The position numbers were made by a program, and so were the translations under genes. A stretch of 64,000 nt of DNA from Citrobacter sp. Marseille-Q6884 (GTDB lineage: Bacteria > Pseudomonadota > Gammaproteobacteria > Enterobacterales > Enterobacteriaceae). Below the pieces are notes generated by a model. It did not search any database. It was not told where the DNA came from and saw only the letters and a program-made list of their open reading frames with translations. Shown in pieces: positions 61,515 to 64,000 of the stretch (the stretch's first letter is position 1; the number at the start of each line of letters is the position of its first letter). The DNA lies in the NCBI RefSeq assembly GCF_945906775.1, contig NZ_CAMDRE010000002.1, forward strand, positions 1,426,001 to 1,490,000, read 5' to 3'.

Positions 61515-61526
61515 TTAGCTTGCTAA
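61515..61526. promoter_or_regulatory. SlyA operator
   Basis: TTAGCTTGCTAA is the exact reverse complement of the SlyA consensus TTAGCAAGCTAA and lies 17 bp before the slyA start, in the divergent slyA-ydhI promoter region. Confidence 0.88.
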
Positions 61527-61697
61527 GTTATTATACTGATTTTAGAATAGTGTGCAGCATTTGTATTCCCAAAACAAATGTATTGCCAAATTTGCTTACC
61601 GGATGACATTTTTTCAGACATTATACTTTACAAAGATTCATCGTTCTTTTTTTGCTAAACCTATAGCAAAGCGTTCTTTCGCCAAGGATTATTGCCC

Positions 61698-61934
61698 GTG
61701 AAGTTTATGTTTAATGCAACAGGATTGCCCCTACAAGATTTAATGATCGGTGCATCTGTCTACTTCCCCCCTATTTTCAAGGCGTTTGCAGCGGGATTTA
61801 TCCTTTGGCTGGTCATTCATCGTCTGCTACGCGACAGGATCTACTCCGGTGAATTCTGGCATCCCCTGTTACTGGATCTGTCTCTCTTCGCGCTTTGCGT
61901 CTGTCTGGGCTTTGTTCTGCTGATTGCGTGGTGA
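61698..61934 (+). CDS. ydhI: YdhI, DUF1656 membrane protein
   Basis: 78 residues with two hydrophobic helices, matching E. coli YdhI (MKFMxNATGLPLQDL, SLFALCVCLGFVLLIAW). Small DUF1656 proteins usually precede an HlyD-type adaptor and a FUSC protein, exactly as here. The start is GTG 61698 behind AAGGA, giving the E. coli length. First gene of ydhIJK. Confidence 0.9.
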   Translation: MKFMFNATGLPLQDLMIGASVYFPPIFKAFAAGFILWLVIHRLLRDRIYSGEFWHPLLLDLSLFALCVCLGFVLLIAW

Positions 61935-61936
61935 TT

Positions 61937-62800
61937 ATGTCGCTTAAAACTGTTAAATATTTCTCCACAATTATCGTCGCTGTCATTGCCGTTCTCGCCG
62001 GATGGTGGATGTGGAATTACTACATGCAATCCCCCTGGACGCGCGACGGAAAAATCCGTGCTGAACAAGTCAGTATCACACCGCAAGTGTCCGGCAGCAT
62101 TACTGCGCTCAACGTTAAAGATAATCAGTTCGTGAACGAAGGCGACGTGCTGTTTGTTATCGACAAGACACCGTTTCACATTGCCGAACTGAATGCACAG
62201 GCCCAGTTGGCAAAAGCCCGCTCTGATCTGGCAAAAGCCAATAATGAAGCCAATCGCCGCCGCCATCTGTCGCAGAATTACATTTCCGCCGAAGATCTGG
62301 ATACCGCAAACCTCAATGTGAAAGCCATGCAGGCAAGCGTCGAAGCAGCCGAAGCCACGTTGCGCCAGGCACAGTGGCAACTGACGCAGACCGAAATTAA
62401 AGCTCCGGTTGCAGGCTGGGTCACGAACCTTTCGACGCGAACCGGGGATTACGCCACCACGGGAAAACCCCTGTTTGCCCTTGTCGACAGCCACTCTTTT
62501 TATGTGATGGGTTATTTTGAAGAAACCAAACTCCGTCACATTCGTGAAGGGGCACCGGCGCTCATTACCTTATACAGCGGCAATATAAAGTTACAGGGTC
62601 ACGTAGCCGGGATCGGGCGTGCCATTTATGATCAAAGCGTTGAAAGCGATTCTGGCCTCATTCCTGACATTAAACCAAACGTGCCATGGGTTCGTCTGGC
62701 GCAACGGGTTCCTGTTCGTATCGAATTTGACGCCTTGCCGCGCGATGTCACACTGGTATCGGGAACTACCTGCAGCGTGTCTGTCGGTCAACCAAAATGA
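61937..62800 (+). CDS. ydhJ: YdhJ, HlyD/EmrA-type membrane fusion protein
   Basis: 287 residues: one N-terminal membrane helix, biotinyl-lipoyl-like halves (RAEQVSITPQVSGSITAL and TEIKAPVAGWVTNLST) around a coiled-coil hairpin (about residues 85-140), then beta-barrel domain. Periplasmic adaptor of the AaeA type, working with YdhK. Two bases after ydhI, and its stop overlaps the ydhK start (ATGA). Confidence 0.93.
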   Translation: MSLKTVKYFSTIIVAVIAVLAGWWMWNYYMQSPWTRDGKIRAEQVSITPQVSGSITALNVKDNQFVNEGDVLFVIDKTPFHIAELNAQAQLAKARSDLAKANNEANRRRHLSQNYISAEDLDTANLNVKAMQASVEAAEATLRQAQWQLTQTEIKAPVAGWVTNLSTRTGDYATTGKPLFALVDSHSFYVMGYFEETKLRHIREGAPALITLYSGNIKLQGHVAGIGRAIYDQSVESDSGLIPDIKPNVPWVRLAQRVPVRIEFDALPRDVTLVSGTTCSVSVGQPK

Positions 62801-64000
62801 AAGGGCTACCGTTGACGCCAGCCAGTTTGCCCTGGTTTAAAGCCACATCAGGACAGTGGCGCTACGCGCTGCGTAACACCATTGCGATGTGCCTGGCGTT
62901 GACGTTCGCTTACTATCTGAATCTGGATGAGCCTTACTGGGCAATGACCTCTGCTGCCGTGGTCAGTTTCCCAACCGTTGGCGGCGTGATCAGCAAAAGC
63001 CTCGGGCGCGTGGCGGGCAGTCTACTGGGCGCCACGGCCGCATTAATCATTGCCGGTCATACCCTTAACGAACCCTGGATGTTTTTGCTCAGCATGTCAG
63101 CCTGGATTGGCTTGTGCACCTGGGCCTGCGCGCACTTCACCAATAACGTCGCCTACGCCTTTCAACTGGCAGGCTATACGGCGGCGATCATTGCTTTTCC
63201 GATGGTGAATACCATCGAGATTACCCAGCTTTGGGATATCGCCCAGGCCCGCGTGTGTGAGGTTCTTGTCGGGATTCTGTGCGGCGGTGTCATGATGATG
63301 ATTCTGCCAAGCACCTCCGATGGCACCGCGCTGCTGACCGCGCTGAAAAATATGCATGCGCGCTTACTGGAACATGCCAGTTTACTCTGGCAACCCGAAA
63401 CCACCGATGCTATCCGTTCCGCGCACGAAGGGGTTATCGGTCAAATTTTGACCATGAATTTACTGCGTATCCAGGCGTTCTGGAGCCACTATCGCTTTCG
63501 CCGTCAAAATGCCCTCCTCAATTCCCTGCTCCATCAACAGTTGCGTCTGACCAGCGTGATCTCGAGTCTGCGCAGAATGCTGCTGAACTGGCCACATCCT
63601 CCCGCCAACACCCGGGAGGTCATCGAGCAGCTATTAAGCGCACTGGTAAAATCCAATGCCGACAGTTACACGGTGGCACGGATTATCGCTCCCCTTCGCC
63701 CCGTGGATAAGAGCGACTATCGACACGTAGCTTTCTGGCACCGACTGCGTTATTTCTGTCGTGTCTATCTGCAAAACAGTCACTATCTGCACCTGCTGGA
63801 AAAAGGTATCACTGCCGAGCGTATCACCGTGAAACGTACGCCAGGACTTGCCCGTCATACCGATAACGCAGAGGCCTTATGGAGCGGATTACGTACCTTC
63901 AGTACGCTGATGGTGATCGGAGCCTGGAGCATAGGGGCGCAATGGGAATCCGGTGCCGGGGCGTTAACGCTCGCCGCCATCAGTTGCGTGTTGTATTCCG
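62797..64000 (+). CDS. ydhK: YdhK, FUSC-family (AaeB-like) efflux protein, 5' part
   Basis: About 401 residues are visible of an expected 670; the frame is open to the window end. After a 20-residue start (KGLPLTPASLPWF) come six helices (NTIAMCLALTFAYYL, DEPYWAMTSAAVVSFPTVGG with FUSC signature), a cytoplasmic helical domain, and the beginning of the second membrane block (GLRTFSTLMVIGAWSIGAQW). Related to AaeB, the aromatic carboxylic acid exporter. Substrate unknown; partner of YdhJ, and likely SlyA-controlled. Confidence 0.94.
   Translation, partial: MKGLPLTPASLPWFKATSGQWRYALRNTIAMCLALTFAYYLNLDEPYWAMTSAAVVSFPTVGGVISKSLGRVAGSLLGATAALIIAGHTLNEPWMFLLSMSAWIGLCTWACAHFTNNVAYAFQLAGYTAAIIAFPMVNTIEITQLWDIAQARVCEVLVGILCGGVMMMILPSTSDGTALLTALKNMHARLLEHASLLWQPETTDAIRSAHEGVIGQILTMNLLRIQAFWSHYRFRRQNALLNSLLHQQLRLTSVISSLRRMLLNWPHPPANTREVIEQLLSALVKSNADSYTVARIIAPLRPVDKSDYRHVAFWHRLRYFCRVYLQNSHYLHLLEKGITAERITVKRTPGLARHTDNAEALWSGLRTFSTLMVIGAWSIGAQWESGAGALTLAAISCVLYS

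Overview
The window is chromosomal DNA from an enterobacterium close to Escherichia, Salmonella and Citrobacter. Nearly every gene is recognisable at the protein level as an ortholog of the E. coli K-12 segment that runs from mlc to ydhK in the replication terminus region, and the order is the same. The gus (uid) genes are missing between ydgA and malI, and extra genes are present that K-12 lacks here. Citrobacter is my best guess for the genus; this is an inference from gene content, not a measured identity. The tus gene with a TerB-like site at about 22.4 kb places the window in the terminus.

Layout. 0-8.2 kb: 5' part of mlc with its operator, ynfL/ynfM, an extra M32 carboxypeptidase, the acid-shock gene asr with a perfect RstA box, the mini-gene ydgU, the protease ydgD, the spermidine exporter mdtJI with a probable leader ORF (mdtU), and tqsA. 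8.2-16.3 kb: pntAB, ydgH, ydgI, folM, ydgC, rstA. 16.3-21 kb: a three-gene insertion (TcyP-type cystine symporter, NiCoT nickel/cobalt permease, MASE4-like diguanylate cyclase) that separates rstA from its sensor kinase rstB. 21-33.6 kb: rstB, TerB-tus, fumC, fumA, manA, ydgA, malI and malXY with two MalI operators. 33.7-42.4 kb: an accessory block between malY and add: ynfU, divergent cspB/cspH, an MscS-family channel, a diguanylate cyclase, an alkyl sulfatase, a Bor-like lipoprotein, a YeeA-type FUSC protein and three or more unannotated mini-proteins. 43-64 kb: add, ydgJ, blr, cnu, ydgK, the rsxABCDGE-nth operon, dtpA, a frameshifted gstA, pdxY, tyrS, pdxH, mliC, anmK, slyB, slyA, and ydhI-ydhJ-ydhK (the last runs off the window).

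How the genes work together. Several regulatory circuits can be read from the DNA: Mlc and SlyA act on their own promoters, MalI acts on malI/malXY, PhoP acts on slyB, and RstA acts on asr. The Rsx complex (reducer of SoxR) and fumC (the oxidant-resistant fumarase) belong to the same redox-stress physiology. pdxH and pdxY are B6 salvage genes that flank tyrS. The SlyA/ydhIJK arrangement is a regulator divergent from an efflux-type operon.

No CRISPR array, rRNA, tRNA, insertion sequence or complete prophage was seen. The least explained material is the set of very small membrane-protein ORFs at 40.8 kb and 42.3 kb, the palindrome over the alkyl sulfatase promoter, and the 450-bp spacer upstream of the nickel permease.
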